The notes below the pieces were generated by a model. That model was not told the origin of the DNA. It saw only the letters and a program-made list of their open reading frames with translations, and ran no database searches. The translations under genes and the position numbers were made by a program. Shown one piece after another: positions 1-12,056 of a stretch of 64,000 nucleotides of DNA (its first letter is position 1; every line of letters begins with the position of its first letter). The DNA is from Cephalotus follicularis (lineage: Eukaryota > Streptophyta > Magnoliopsida > Oxalidales > Cephalotaceae), in NCBI GenBank assembly GCA_001972305.1, contig BDDD01001378.1, positions 105,589-169,588 on the forward strand. Reading direction: 5' to 3'.

Positions 1-854
1 AGATGATCCTCCCAACTCCCAGCAAAATCAATCATGCAAGCCCGTAGCATATCCTCCAGAGTCTGAATAGTAGCTCGGAATGTCCATCAGTCTGTGGGTG
101 GAATGCAGTGCTAAAGTTCAAGGTTGTTCCCATTGCTGATTGGAACTTCTTCCAGAACCTTGAAGTGAATCTAGCATCTCGGTCATAAACAATACTGACC
201 GGCACCCCATGCAATCTCACTATCTCCCGGATATACAATCGAGCAAGCTTCTTGATAGAATACGTCATGTTCATCGGAAGGAAGTGAGCAGACTTAGTAA
301 GTCTGTCCACTACTACCCACACTGCTTCATGCTGATTACGTGACCTCGGTAATCCTGACACGAAGTCCATGGTCACATGCTCCCATTTCCATTCAACCAC
401 TGGTAACGATTGTAGCAGTCCCGCAGGTTTCTAATGTTCAGCCTTCACTCTCTGGCATGTCAAACAGCTTGCTACATATTCAGCAATCTCTCTTTTTATA
501 CCACTCCACCAGTAGTTCTTTTTCAGGTCATGCCACATCTTGGAACTTCCAGGGTGAACACTGTATTTTGACTTGTGAGCTTCTTGCAGTAGCTCATTCT
601 TGATGCTCTCGTCATCCAGAATACATAACCTTCCTCGGAACCTCAGTATGCCATCAGTATGGATGGAGAACACAGAATCAGTGTCTAGATTCTCACGAAT
701 ACTCCATAATTCAGAATCACTATACTAAGCAATCAGAATACGCTCCAGAAGTTCCGAATGTGCTCTCAGACTTGCCACAATAACTCCATGGGAAACCATG
801 AACGGATTCCATCTCTGAAATTCCTCCAATAGCTTCCACTGTGTAACCATTGCT
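1..854 (-). pseudogene. Element B pol, integrase part (Ty3/gypsy), decayed
   Basis: This is the downstream half of the pol gene of minus-strand element B. Read on the minus strand from 854, it continues the RNase H frame that stops at 8900 and is separated from it only by element A. The HHCC zinc-binding domain lies around 431-673, with a CLTCQ motif. The integrase core at 32-400 shows MDFVSGLP and the FHPQTDG motif typical of gypsy integrases. Breaks seen: in-frame TAG at 725-727, in-frame TAG at 431-433, and a one-base frame change near 70-80 just after the QTDGHSE stretch. Both TAG codons face CAG or a similar glutamine codon in related copies, which fits C-to-T decay. The gene continues beyond the left edge. 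Confidence 0.93.
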
Positions 855-1032
855 CCAGCTGTAATAACCGTAAATTCAATTAATGTATATTGATTTCCAT
901 GTTTAAAATAAATATACATTTTAATTGAATTATGTGTCCAATTATTATAATTTGTGATTGGTAAAGGCTTGGAATGAATGGATGTACAATTTGTGATGTA
1001 TCGGACTTAAGAAACCCTAAAACAGCCCTTGG

Positions 1033-1160
1033 CAGCCAACTACCACAGGGGGGAACTCGACAGCCTGGTTTATAAAGAGGGCAGCCGACTATCACAGCGG
1101 AGCAGTCGACTGCCTGATGCGCGTTGTGGACAGTCGACTGGCCAATGCATCCAGTCGACT
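1033..1160. repeat. TCGA-core palindrome array A-1 (5' LTR)
   Basis: Six units of the type GCAGTCGACTG or GCAGCCGACT, centred near 1037, 1058, 1086, 1107, 1135 and 1156. Spacings are 21, 28, 21, 28 and 21 bp. The first centre has CA in place of CG. Confidence 0.85.
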
Positions 1161-1908
1161 GGATCGGTACAGAACTGGTGTCTGTGCATGCCTGTTAGAC
1201 TGAATCAATGGGGCATTTCATGAAGGGGCAGATGTCATACGTGTCAGGGACTGCCAGAGCATGCAAGATAGAATATTTGCATGTTCTCTGCAACCTGCAA
1301 AACAAAATGGAAAGAAGAGAAAGGTAAGAAAGAGATACAATGAAGGGAGAAAGAAGAATGCATGTGAGAGAGAGAAGGAGTGGGAGGAGCTGAGTAAATG
1401 CTCTGGCAAATTCAAAGGTTCCTAACCTTTATATCAGCTGTCCATAAGTTGTCTGTGTGTTGGAAAAACACTGAGTGAATCAACACACTTAAGATCAATG
1501 AATCTGAGTTTGAATATTAGTGACATAGAGTTCAAAGGAAGTTGTAAAAATGGGATTTTAGGACTTGATGGATTGGTAATAAACTACTGTTGAAGTAGTA
1601 ATCGTATCAGATGTTTTGAACCTACTGGTACTGATGCATGTGTCTGTAAACATGGATGATGTAGATTAAACCTGCTGAAATTAAAAGGGATTGAAAGATT
1701 GTGGTAAAAAAAGGCTTGGAAGCTTAAAGAGAAAGATCAAATCCAATTGATCTTGGGATAGCATTTGAGGTACGGGTAATGTTATGTTATGGAAGATATA
1801 GTATGCATATTGTGTATGTCTATTTTCTGCATGATTACATGTGTTGAATTGGTTGGAAATTGAACTAGAATTGTACGACCTGCTACTACCTGCATTTTCT
1901 GGACAGAA

Positions 1909-2022
1909 GCAGTCGACTGTTCTTCATGGCAGTCGACTACTCAACCTATACAGTCGACTGTCAAGGCAAAGCAATCGACTACTCATCCAAAACAGCCGAC
2001 TGTTCTTGAAGGCAGCCGACTG
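1909..2022. repeat. TCGA-core palindrome array A-2 (5' LTR)
   Basis: Six units based on CAGTCGACTG, centred at 1914, 1934, 1955, 1976, 1997 and 2017. Spacings are 20, 21, 21, 21 and 20 bp. The spacers differ in sequence while the cores are kept. Confidence 0.9.
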
Positions 2023-3351
2023 TTCTGGGTAAATTTACTGATATAAGTCCTGTTAAGGCCTCAATTTTGAATGTAATGAACCTAGCCTCCATTTGGATGA
2101 CTAGAACAGTTAATCCTGGCCTCATATACAATTACATTTCAAAATTACACAATGTACGCACTTCTTGTGAAAGTTACATATGAATGGCTATGAAATGCTA
2201 TTGTCTTGTGATTCCTTGAATTACTACTGCCTTTGATTATTGTTACTGCATATGCTACTTATGTTAGTATATACTGTTCGGTGCTATTATAACCACTACC
2301 ACTGATAATTCAAAGATTGAAACCATCTATAGGCCTTGAACCCAAATTTATGATATTTACTATCATTTTTCAAAGGAAAGACTTATGCTAAATGAACTAC
2401 TGATTTTCCTCCTATATGAGAGGTACTTACTGTTTTGTTTCACAAACTGGAAACCACTACTGTACTGATATCATTTTCCTCATATGAGATGTACGATCAC
2501 TGAAATGTTATATGTTTTTAAAGAAACCACTGTCATATTGCATATTGATGATATATGAAATATTACTATGAAATGTTTGAATTGTTTGTCTAGGATTATT
2601 GCCGGTAGTCGAGTGATGGTTGCGGTCACTGACTACGGTAGGATCCTGGGTGCCAGGAGTTGGCCAGCGATCCCCCAAATGTCTACCTGGAAGAACTTAC
2701 TGTTAAACTACCCGCCAACGCCGGTAGTAAATATTACCTACCTGTCATTTCGGAGTGAAGGTGATAGTTAGGTGGTGCACCGTTGGTGCTAGGAGTTAGC
2801 GACCGGTGACACCCAACCACTGTATGAATTGATTATACCCTTGTGCAGTATTCTTGCATATGTATTGTTTATGGCCACTTGGCATGATTGTTATTATATT
2901 GGCTCATTAAATGTTATTTTATATGAACTGTCATACATGTTGCATTCACATATTCCTTAGCATGCATTATCTTCCTACTTAGCCAAGTGAGGACAACGGC
3001 TAACCCCCCTACAGTTTCAGATTAAGCGAAGACTCTGAGTTTGCGGCTGAAGCTTGGAGAGCTTCTACTTTCGATTGAAGGTTGTTATTTCCTTTTATGT
3101 TATGTATGCATTGAACGGTTCATACCCCGTTGCTATCATACTTCCTTATGTAAGGATATTTATGTTGATTAACCTGCACGTAGTATGGCCTGCGTGTGGA
3201 CGACTTGTGTTTTATATTCTGGCTTATTGACTGCTTCCGCATATTATTTAATGAATTGTTGAATGAAATGCTGGAATATTGTGTTTAATTATGATATCAC
3301 CATATATGCTTGTCTTAATGTTATGGAACCAAAAATCGGGGTGTGACAGCA

Positions 3352-3363
3352 TGGTATCAGAGC
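3352..3363 (+). other. Primer-binding site of element A
   Basis: TGGTATCAGAGC lies three bases after the 5' LTR end. It matches the 3' end of plant initiator methionine tRNA (established for many plant LTR elements) and marks the start of minus-strand DNA synthesis. Confidence 0.93.
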
Positions 3364-3452
3364 ATATTTCATATATGCTAGCTGGGACAAGTTTCTCGGA
3401 AATTAAATGACTTGTTTCCTGATGATCTTATCATCTCCTTATAGGAAACGGA

Positions 3453-4031
3453 ATGGAGGGGAGAGGAGGACGTACAAGGTCTCGAGCCATGGATAGAAAT
3501 GATCCTAAGGATGCAAAAGATGGGGATAACCCGATGGATCGTATAGCCGATTTTATCCAGCAGCAGATGGCTACCAGTGCAGCTCAGATGGAGGAGATGC
3601 AACGATTGCACGCTCAAGTACAGCAGGCTAGACGACCTTCAAGACAGTCTCGACGGACTGATATTCAGGAGAATGATGCTCAACCTGAAGCTTGTTCACA
3701 CTGTGGCCGTAAAAGCCATCGGCTGGAAGATTGTTGGTTGAAAACTGGGATGTGCATGAAGTGCGGAGCATCCGACCATTTCTTAATGGCTTGTCCGAAT
3801 AAGCGAAGCCTTTCTCATTCCCGAACTCCTAATCGAAGCAGCCAACAGAGTTTTGGAAGGTGTGGTTTCTGTGGTCGTTCGAATCATGATGAAAATAAGT
3901 GTTGGAAGAAAGCTGGGAAGTGCTTAAGGTGTGGGCTATCAGACCATAGAATGAGTGGCTATCCGAAGGGTCAGAAAGTCGCGTTTACTGGACCTACTGG
4001 TAGTAGCGGTACTACAACTGGATCTTCATAG
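3453..4031 (+). pseudogene. Element A gag remnant with four zinc knuckles
   Basis: A 192-codon open frame. Residues 1-65 are a charged gag N-terminus with a glutamine-rich stretch. The frame then jumps to a zinc-knuckle region with four CCHC-type boxes: CSHCGRKSHRLEDC, CMKCGASDHFLMAC, CGFCGRSNHDENKC, and a fourth that begins CLRCGLSDH but ends in tyrosine instead of cysteine. The boxes form two tandem pairs. The central gag domain present in element B (around 11300-11700) is missing, apparently by deletion. The product would bind nucleic acid in a virus-like particle, but this form is unlikely to assemble. No protease motif follows. Confidence 0.88.
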
Positions 4032-4239
4032 CAAAAGGATACCGGAAAAAGAATCATTCAAGGTCAGGTTATACTTATCTAACTGATATTTAGTATATAA
4101 TTGATCATGCATTGATTGACCCATAACCACATGCTCATTCGTTGCATCATGTTTTCTGTATGACTTGCATAGTATTACAGTTTTTTTACATATGTAATGG
4201 GAGGCGAATGATCCAACTAGCGACTTCCTGCTGACCAAT

Positions 4240-6052
4240 GTGAGAATAGATAATGGTGCGATCCCGATAGAGAGAGTTCAGTATCGAAAGATGATCTGGG
4301 GCTGCTCCTATATCCAGCACATCGATTCTGTTGTGAGAAAGAAGGACGGATCGATGAGGCTATGCATTGACTACAGGCTGCTAAATCGAGTGACGGTGAA
4401 GAACAAGTATCCTCTGCCACATATTGAGGAGTTGTTCGACCAATTACAAGGCTCAACTGTATTCTCCAAACTTGACCTAAGAACAGGTTATCATCAGTTG
4501 AGGACCACAGAAGGTGATGTGGAGAAAACCGCATTTCAAACCAGATATGGGCACTACAAGTTTCTGATACTGCCGTTTGGTTTGACTAATGCTCCTGCAG
4601 CCTTTATGTGCCTGATGAACAGAGTGTTCCAACCTTATCTTGATCAGTTTATTGTGATATTCTTAGATGACATCCTGATCTACTCAGAGAGCGTTGAGGA
4701 ACACATGCAACACCTGAAGACTGTATTGCAGACACTGCGAGAGAGAACAGCTATACGCCAAATTCAGCAAGTGCGAGTTTTGGCTGGATCATGTGACGTT
4801 CCTAGGTCACATTGTGTCAAGTGAAGGATTGTCTGTGGATCCTTCGAAGTTCGAGAGTATTATTGATTGGCCCCAACCGAGGAACGTTACGGAGGTTCGT
4901 AGTTTCTTGGGATTGGTTGTCTACTATCGGAGATTCATCAAGGAGTTTTCGAAGCTTGCTACACCACTGACACAGTTGACTCAGAAGAAGTCCAGTTTTG
5001 TGTGGGATGATTCTTGTGACACAAGTTTCCAAGAGTTGAAGGATCGGTTGGTTTCGGCTCCAGTGTTGGAATTACCGGAGGGTAATGAGGGATTACTGTC
5101 TACACTGACGCTTATAGGAAAGGATTGGGATGCGTTCTGATGCAACATGGTAGGGTGATCGCATACGCATCAAAGAAGTTAAGCTTTACGAGGAAAGTTA
5201 TTCTGTACACGATCTTGAGTTGGTAGCCATAGTGTTGCTTTGCAGAAATGGAGGCACTACACCTATGGGGCACAGTTGAGATCCCCACAGATCACAAGAG
5301 TTTAAAATATTTGTTTTCCCAGAAGGAGCTCAACAAGAGACAAAGGCGATGGGTGGAATTCTTAATGACTACAACTGCAACATTCAATACCAACCGGGAA
5401 GGGCGAATGTAGTGGCCGTTGCACTGAGTCGCAAGGCCATGATTACTGGAGCGATGGTTTCACAGTGGAAGCTATTGGAGGAATTTCAGAGATGGAATCC
5501 GTTCATGGTTCCCGTGGTGTTAGAGTGGCAAGTTTAAGAGCACAGTCGGAACTTCTGGAGCATATTCTGACCGCTCAGCACAATGATTCTGAATTATGGA
5601 GTATTCGTGAGGACCTAGACACGGGTTATGAGTTCTCCATTCATACTGATGGCATATTGAGGTTCCGAGGAAGGATATGTATTCTGGATGACAAGAAAAT
5701 CAAGGATGAGCCACCGCAACAGGTTCACAAGTCGAAATACAGTGTCCGCTCAGGAAGTAACCAGTGTGGCACGACCTGGAAAAGAGTTTCTGGTGGTGCG
5801 GTATGAAGCGAGAAATTGCTGAATATGTAGCGGGATGCTACAATTGCTACCAGTGGTTGAATGGAAATGGGAGGATGTGACCATGGGCTTTATCGGGATT
5901 GCCAAGGTCACAGGATCAAATCGAAAAAGGGACTGAGAAACAAGACCATCCCTATGGTCAAAGTGCTATGGAGTTTTCACGGAGCCGAGGAAGCCACGTT
6001 GAAACGTGAAGATGAAATGAGGGAGACTTTTCCCCACCTATTCGGAATATGA
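4240..6052 (+). pseudogene. Element A pol remnant (RT, RNase H, integrase pieces)
   Basis: Reverse transcriptase spans 4336-4740: [16 protein letters not shown], the [12 protein letters not shown] block and the catalytic aspartates in FLDDILIYS are visible. The frame shifts near 4745-4795 and resumes with [17 protein letters not shown]. RNase H (5080-5440) is broken by several small indels. The integrase zinc-binding part is at 5620-5850. Most of the integrase core is deleted near 5850, where sequence matching WKWE jumps toward the pol C-terminus. The frame ends with a conserved gypsy tail (EDEMRETFPHLF) and a stop at 6050-6052. The reading order is gypsy-type, with integrase after RNase H. 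Confidence 0.92.
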
Positions 6053-6085
6053 TGTAAGGGCTAAATTCGAGGACAAATTTTCTTT

Positions 6086-6098
6086 AAGGAGGGAGGAA
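6086..6098 (+). other. Polypurine tract of element A
   Basis: AAGGAGGGAGGAA directly precedes the 3' LTR. This is the usual primer for plus-strand synthesis. Confidence 0.9.
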
Positions 6099-6270
6099 TG
6101 TAATAACCGCAAATTCAATTAATATATATTGATTTCCATGTTTAAAATAAATATACATTTTAATTGAATTATGTGTCCAATTATTATAATTTGTGATTGG
6201 TAAATGCTTGGAACGAATGGATGTACAATTGGTGATGTATCGGACTTAAGAAACCCTAAAACAGCCCTTG

Positions 6271-6400
6271 GCAGCCAACTACCACAGGGGGGAAGTTGAC
6301 TGCCTGGTTTATGAAGGGGGTAGCCGACTGTCACAGGGGAGCAGTCGACTGCCTGATGCTCGTTGTGGACAGTCAACTGGCCAATGCATCCAGTCGACTG
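6271..6400. repeat. TCGA-core palindrome array A-1 (3' LTR copy)
   Basis: Centres near 6276, 6297, 6325, 6346, 6374 and 6395, with the same 21, 28, 21, 28, 21 spacing as the 5' LTR. Some CG cores have become TG or CA at sites different from the 5' copy. Confidence 0.85.
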
Positions 6401-7454
6401 GATCGGTACAGAACAGGTGTCTGTGCATGCCTGTTAGACTGAATAAATGGGGCATTGCATGAAGGGGCAGGTGTCATGCGTGTCAGGGACTGCCAGAGCA
6501 TGCAAGATAGAATGCTTGCATATTCTCTGCAACCTGCAAACCAAAATGGAAAGAACAGAAAGGTAAGAAAGAGATACAATGAAGGGAGAAAGAAGAATGC
6601 ATGTGAGAGAGAGAAGGAGTGAGAGGAGCTGAGTAAATGCTCTGGCAAATTCAAAGGTTCCTAACATTTATATCAGCTATCCATAAGCTGTCTGTTTGTT
6701 GGAAAAACACTGAGTGAAGTGAGAATGTGCTAAAGATCAATGGAGCTTGCATTGAGGATTTAGAGAGCTCAAGAAGGAACTTTGAAGCTTTGGTCTCTTA
6801 GTAAGTTCTCAATCCGAATTCTCTGATGTTATGATGAAAATGTAACTAGGAGGATATTGGATACCTTCTGTTAACATAATTAAAGATAACAGACTCTAGA
6901 ATTGAAATGGAAATTGTAAATGGATCAAGTGGAAATGATGACTATAACCTCTAGATTGGATTATAGTTGATGTTAAGGTCAGAATATGCTTACTGGTTTT
7001 CTTAAATGTAGATACGCATCTTCTGTCAACAAACTTATGATCAATGAATCTGAGTTTGAATATTAGTGACATGGAGTTCAAAGGAAGTTGTAAAAATGGG
7101 ATTTTAAGACTTGATGGATTGGTAATAAACTACTGTTGAAGTAGTAATCGTATATGATGTTTAGAACCTACTGGTACTGATGCATATGTCTGTAAACATG
7201 CATGATGTAGATTGAACCTACTGAAATTAAAAGGGATTGAAAGATTGTGGTAAAAAAAGGCTTGGAATCTTAAAGAGAAAGATCAAATCCAATTGATCTT
7301 GGGATAGCATTTGAGGTAGGGGTAGCGTTATGTTATGGAAGATATCATATGCATATCATGTATGTCTATTTTCTGCATGATTACATGTGTTGAATTGGTT
7401 GGAAATTGAACTAGAATTGCATGACCTGCTACTGCCTGCATTTTCTGGGCAGAA

Positions 7455-7568
7455 GCAGTCGACTGTTCTTCATGGCAGTCGACTACTCAACCTATACAGT
7501 CGACTGTCAAGGCAAAGCAGTCGACTACTCATCCAAAACAGCCGACTGTTCTTGAAGGCAGCCGATTA
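7455..7568. repeat. TCGA-core palindrome array A-2 (3' LTR copy)
   Basis: Centres 7460, 7480, 7501, 7522, 7543 and 7563; spacings 20, 21, 21, 21 and 20 bp, identical to the 5' LTR array. Confidence 0.9.
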
Positions 7569-8899
7569 ATCTGGGTAAATTTACTGATATAAGTCCTGTT
7601 AAGGCCTCAATTTTGAATGTAATGAACCTGGCCTCCATTTGGATGACTAGAACAGTTAATCCTGGCCTCATATACAATTACATTCCAAAATTACACAATG
7701 TACGCACTTCTTGTAAAAGTTGCATATGAATGACTATGAAATGCTATGGTCTTGTGATTCCTTGAATTACTACTGCCTTTGATTATTGTTACTGCATATG
7801 CTACTTATGTTAGTATATACTGTTCGGTGCTATTAACACCACTACCACTAATAATTCAAAGATTGAAACCATCTATGGGCCTTGAACCCAAATTTATGAT
7901 ATTTACTATCATTTTTCAAAGGAAAGACTTATGCTAAATGAATTACTGATTTTCCTCCTATATGAGAGGTACTTACTGTTTTATTTCACAAACTGGAAAC
8001 CACTACTGTACTGATATCGTTTTCCTCATATGAGATGTACGATCACTGAAATGTTATATGTTTTTAAAGAAACCACTGTCATATTGCATATTGATGATAT
8101 ATGTAATATTACTATGAAATGATTGAATTGTTTGTCTATGATTATTGCCGGTAGTCGAATGATGGTTGTGGTCACCGACTACGGTAGGATCCTGGGTGCC
8201 AGGAGTTGGCCAGCGATCCCCCAAATGTCTGCCTGGCATAACTTACTGTTAAACTACGCGCCAACGCCGGTAGTAAATGTTACCTACCTGTCATTTCGGA
8301 GTGAATGTGATAGTTAGGTGGTGCACCGTTGGTGCTAGGAGTTAGCGACCGGTGGCACCCAACCACTGTATGAATTGATTGTACCCTTGTGCGGTATTCT
8401 TGCATATGTATTGTTTATGGCCACTTGGCATGATTGCTATTATATTGGCTCATTAAATGTTATTTTATATGAACTGTCATACATGTTGCATTCACATATT
8501 CCTTAGCATGCATTATCTTCCTACTTAGCCAATTGGGGACAACGGCTAACCCCCCTACAGTTTCAGATTAAGCGAAGACTTGGAGTTTGCGGCTGAAGCT
8601 TGGAGAGCTTCTACTTTCGGTTGAAGATTTTTATTTCCTTTTATGTTATTTATGTATTGAACGGTTCATACCCCGTTGCTATCGTACTTCCTTATGTAAG
8701 GATATTTATGTTGATTTACCTGCACGTAGTATGGGCTGCGTGTGGACTACTTGTGTTTTATATTCTGGCTTATTGACTGCTTCCGTATATTATTTAATGA
8801 ACTGTTGAATGAAATGCTAGAATATTATGTTTAATTCTGATATCACCATATATGTTTGTTTTAATGTTATGGAACCGAAAATCGGGGTGTGACACCAGC

Positions 8900-10942
8900 A
8901 ATCATTGCCTTGCGACTCAGCCCATCAGCCACTACATTCGCCTTTCCCGGGTGGTATTGAATGTTGCAGTTGTAGTCATTAAAGAATTCCACCCATTGCC
9001 TCTGTCTCATGTTGAGCTCCTTCTGGGAGAACAAATATTTGAAACTCTTATGGTCCGTAAAGATGTCAAACTGAGCATCATAGAGGTAGTGCCTCCATTT
9101 CTGCAAAGCAAACACTATGGCTGCCAACTCAAGATCGTGTATAGGATAATTTTCCTTGTATGGCTTTAACTTCCTTGATGCGTATGCAATCACTCTACCA
9201 TGTTGCATAAGAACGCATGCCAATCCCTTCCCAGAAGCATCAGTGTAGATAGTGAAACCCTCATTTCCCTCCGGTAATGCCAATACAGGAGCCGAAATCA
9301 ACCGACTCTTCAACTCTTGGAAACTTGCCTCACAAGAATCATCCCACACAAAACTTGACTTCTTCTGAGTCAACTGTGTCAGTGGTGTAGCAAGCTTCGA
9401 AAATCCCTTGATGAACCTTCGGTAGTATCCAGCCAATCCCAAGAAACTACGAACCTCAGTAACGTTCCTCGGTTATGGCCAATCGACAATACTCTCTATC
9501 TTCGAAGGATCCACAGACAATCCTTCACTCGACACAATGTGACCTAGGAAAGTCACATGATCCAACAAAAATTCACACTTGCTGAATTTGCCGTATAGAT
9601 GTTCCTTCCGTAGTGTCTGCAATACAATTCTCAAGTGCTGCATGTGTTCCTCAATGCTCTTCGAATAAATCAGGATGTCATCTAGGAATATAATGACAAA
9701 CTGGTCAAGATAAGGTTGGAACACTTTGTTCATTAGACATATAAAGGCTGCAGGAGCATTTGTTAAACCAAACGACGGTATCAGAAATTCGTTATTCCCA
9801 TATGTGGTTCGAAATGCGATCTTCTCCACATCACCTTCTCTGATCCTCAGCTTATGATAACTTGTTCTTAGGTCAAGTTTGGAGAATACAGTTGAGCCTT
9901 GCAACTGGTCGAACAACTCCTCAATATGTGGTAGAGGATACTTGTTCTTTATCGTTACTTGATTTAGCAGCCTGTAGTCAATGCATAGCCGCATCGATCC
10001 ATCCTTCTTTTTCACAAACAGAACCAGTGCTCCCCACGGTGATACACTCGGTCTGATAAAGCCCTTATCATGGTAATCCTGTAATTGAACCTTCAACTCC
10101 TTTAGTTCGGCAGGAGCCATTCGGTACGGTGCTCTGGATATAGGAGCAGTTCCAGGCAACAGCTCAATACTGAACTCTATATCCCTCTCCGGTGGCAATG
10201 AAGTGTGTTCATCTGGAAATACATCAGGAAATTCACATACAACAGGCACTTGTTCAATACTGGGCGTACCTTTAGTATGATCAATCACATACGCCAAATA
10301 GCCTTCGCATCCTTGCTTGAGATACTTCTGTGCTCGAGTATATGAAATGATCAGAGCAGAAACATTCTTCTCCCCGATAAACTTGCACTCAGTCCCATCA
10401 TGAAGGTAAAATGTCATCATCTTGTTGTAGCAATCGACACAAGCATGATGAGCATACAGCCAGTCCATCCCCAAGATTACATCAAAATTCCAGATAGGTA
10501 ACACTATCAAGTCAGCAGATAATTGGATTCCAGCTACCATGATCTCACAATCTTTCATAACAGTATCAGATAGAAGACAAGTACCCGCAGGAGTAATCAC
10601 TTTCAATACATAAGGTAGTCTAGAAGTAATACCATGCAGATTGCGAGCAAATTCAGATGCAATGAATGAATGCGTCGCACCAGAGTCAATCAATACATGA
10701 GCTAGTATGCCAGATATATAAATAGTACCTCCCACAACAGTAGTAGATTCTGGCACATCATCTTTAGATAAGGTGTAGACCCTACCTTTCACAATCCCTT
10801 TCCCTGTGTCCTTCCGCGGTTGAGAAGCCGCAACACTACCACCAGCACCCGCACTTCCCTGTTGGCCGCGTGCTTGATCCCTCATTATTGGGCAATTATT
10901 CAGCATGTGATCTTGTGAACCACATCCCAAGCATTTCCCCAT
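8900..10942 (-). pseudogene. Element B pol: protease, reverse transcriptase, RNase H
   Basis: This is in frame with the gag part upstream. It begins at the last zinc knuckle ([14 protein letters not shown]). The aspartic protease follows with [11 protein letters not shown] near 10680. The reverse transcriptase spans about 10010-9590, with [16 protein letters not shown], a [13 protein letters not shown] block (one proline-to-serine change) and the catalytic FLDDILIYS near 9690-9660. RNase H (9290-8960) shows [13 protein letters not shown] and [11 protein letters not shown]. One in-frame TAA at 9473-9475 lies between RT and RNase H. The frame runs through the A insertion point into the integrase at 854. 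Confidence 0.94.
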
Positions 10943-12001
10943 CTTCTTCCAGCACTCGGTCTCATCATGGTTCGAGCGACCATAAAACGTACATCCACCC
11001 GCATTTTGTTGACCACTTCAGTTAGGAGTTCTTGATCGTGAATTTCTGCGTCGAGAACCTCCTTGACCTCTGTTGTCAGACTTTGTTGACTTAGAAGGAT
11101 TACTACTTCTCTGTCCCTGTGACTGTGCGTCCCTCGGTTGATTAGTACGAGACCGCTCTGCTCTCCTTTCATTCGCATCTGCCTCCAGAATAATCGCCCT
11201 CTCAGCAACATCTACAAAAGAGGTTAGCTGTAACATCAACAGTTTAGATCTGATGTCAGGTCAAAGGCCTTTTAGACACCTTCGGATCATCCTTGATTCA
11301 CCCTCCACAAGATAAGGCGTCTGTCTTGCCAGCTCCACAAATCTGGTCTGGTACTGAGCTACCGTCATGTCTCCTTGACGTAACTCCATCAGTTCTGTCT
11401 CCCATCGGTCACGCTCTATCTGTGGCACATAAGCCTCAAGGAACTCAGACTGAAATCTATCCCAAGTCCGGTCAAGTCCACGAGATTCCCATTTTGCTTC
11501 AGTCCTTTCCCACCAGTAAGTAGCCTCGCCCCATAAGCGGTATACAGCAAAATTGAGTTTCTGCTCATCGGTACATTCTAGGGCAGCAAATATCTTCTCC
11601 AAGTCTCTAATCCACTGCTTGGCCACAGTAGCATTCAGCTCACCATTCAATGTCGGAGGATTCTGTCTCATGAACCGCTCCAAATCTCGGCCAAATCCAC
11701 CGGTATGACAAGCTTCAGGAGCCTGATGATAGGCCCAGTTAGCCTCGTACATTTGCCGAATCTGTTCCATGTTCGCCGCATTAGCTTGCATCTGTTGTTG
11801 AAAGAGGTCAGCCATGCGGTCAAAGTGACTCCTCTCGTCATGCGCTGGAGGTATATTCACTCCTTCGCTCACTGCCGGGTCATTTCCTGGTACCGGCGGT
11901 GCATTGACTCCTTCGTCGGCTCTACGCCTTCCTCTTCTTCCTCTTCGTAGGTCCATTTGATTTCCTATATGGAATGACATAGTCATTAGGAAACAATCCA
12001 C
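10943..12001 (-). pseudogene. Element B gag
   Basis: Starts with ATG at 12001 after a short leader. Residues 1-90 include an arginine-rich stretch and a glutamine-rich helix. The retrotransposon gag domain follows (FMRQNPPTLNGE, WIRDLEKIFAALECTDEQK, ATYWWE), then a basic serine-arginine linker and two zinc knuckles. The first knuckle has tyrosine in place of its second cysteine. In-frame TGA codons occur at 11261-11263 and 11018-11020. Each replaces what is arginine in related sequence, so CGA-to-TGA change is likely. Without them the gag would read straight into pol. Confidence 0.92.
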
Positions 12002-12044
12002 TCAATTTTTGAGAAACTTATCCCAGCTAGGATATATGGAATAT

Positions 12045-12056
12045 GCTCTGATACCA
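12045..12056 (-). other. Primer-binding site of element B
   Basis: GCTCTGATACCA on the plus strand is the complement of TGGTATCAGAGC. It is four bases from the LTR end at 12061. Confidence 0.92.

Larger units (their letters stand above)
860..3348 (+). repeat. 5' LTR of element A
   Basis: The LTR begins TGTAATAACC and ends GGGGTGTGACA, immediately before the primer-binding site. It is 2,489 bp, 307 bp shorter than the 3' LTR. Downstream of a shared GATCAATG (1493-1500 here, 7039-7046 in the 3' copy) both LTRs run exactly 1,848 bp to their ends. The length difference is therefore one deletion plus about 3 bp. Two palindrome clusters lie at 1033-1160 and 1909-2022. No gene is present. Confidence 0.95.
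860..8894 (+). mobile_element. Element A: nested Ty3/gypsy LTR retrotransposon with both LTRs
   Basis: A complete insertion with two long LTRs (860-3348 and 6099-8894), TG..CA ends, a primer-binding site, a purine tract, and a perfect 5-bp duplication CCAGC at 855-859 and 8895-8899. Removing A rejoins the pol reading frame of host element B exactly (alanine-glycine-alanine-methionine across the junction), which proves the insertion point. The inside is only about 2.75 kb and lacks the central gag domain, the protease and most of the integrase core, so A cannot have moved on its own proteins in this form. The pol sequence places it with plant chromovirus-type gypsy elements; Tekay/Del-like is my inference from the sequence style and LTR length. 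Confidence 0.96.
6099..8894 (+). repeat. 3' LTR of element A
   Basis: 2,796 bp, with the same TGTAATAACC start and GGTGTGACA end as the 5' LTR. It carries about 304 bp (6735-7038) that the 5' LTR has lost. By eye it differs from the 5' copy by scattered substitutions, mostly C/T and G/A. It is followed directly by the target duplicate CCAGC (8895-8899). Confidence 0.95.

Noticed and set aside
1841-2032. 63-codon frame over array A-2
   Set aside because: Repeated STVL and SRLL phrases follow the DNA repeat. It is also present in the other LTR and is non-coding by context.
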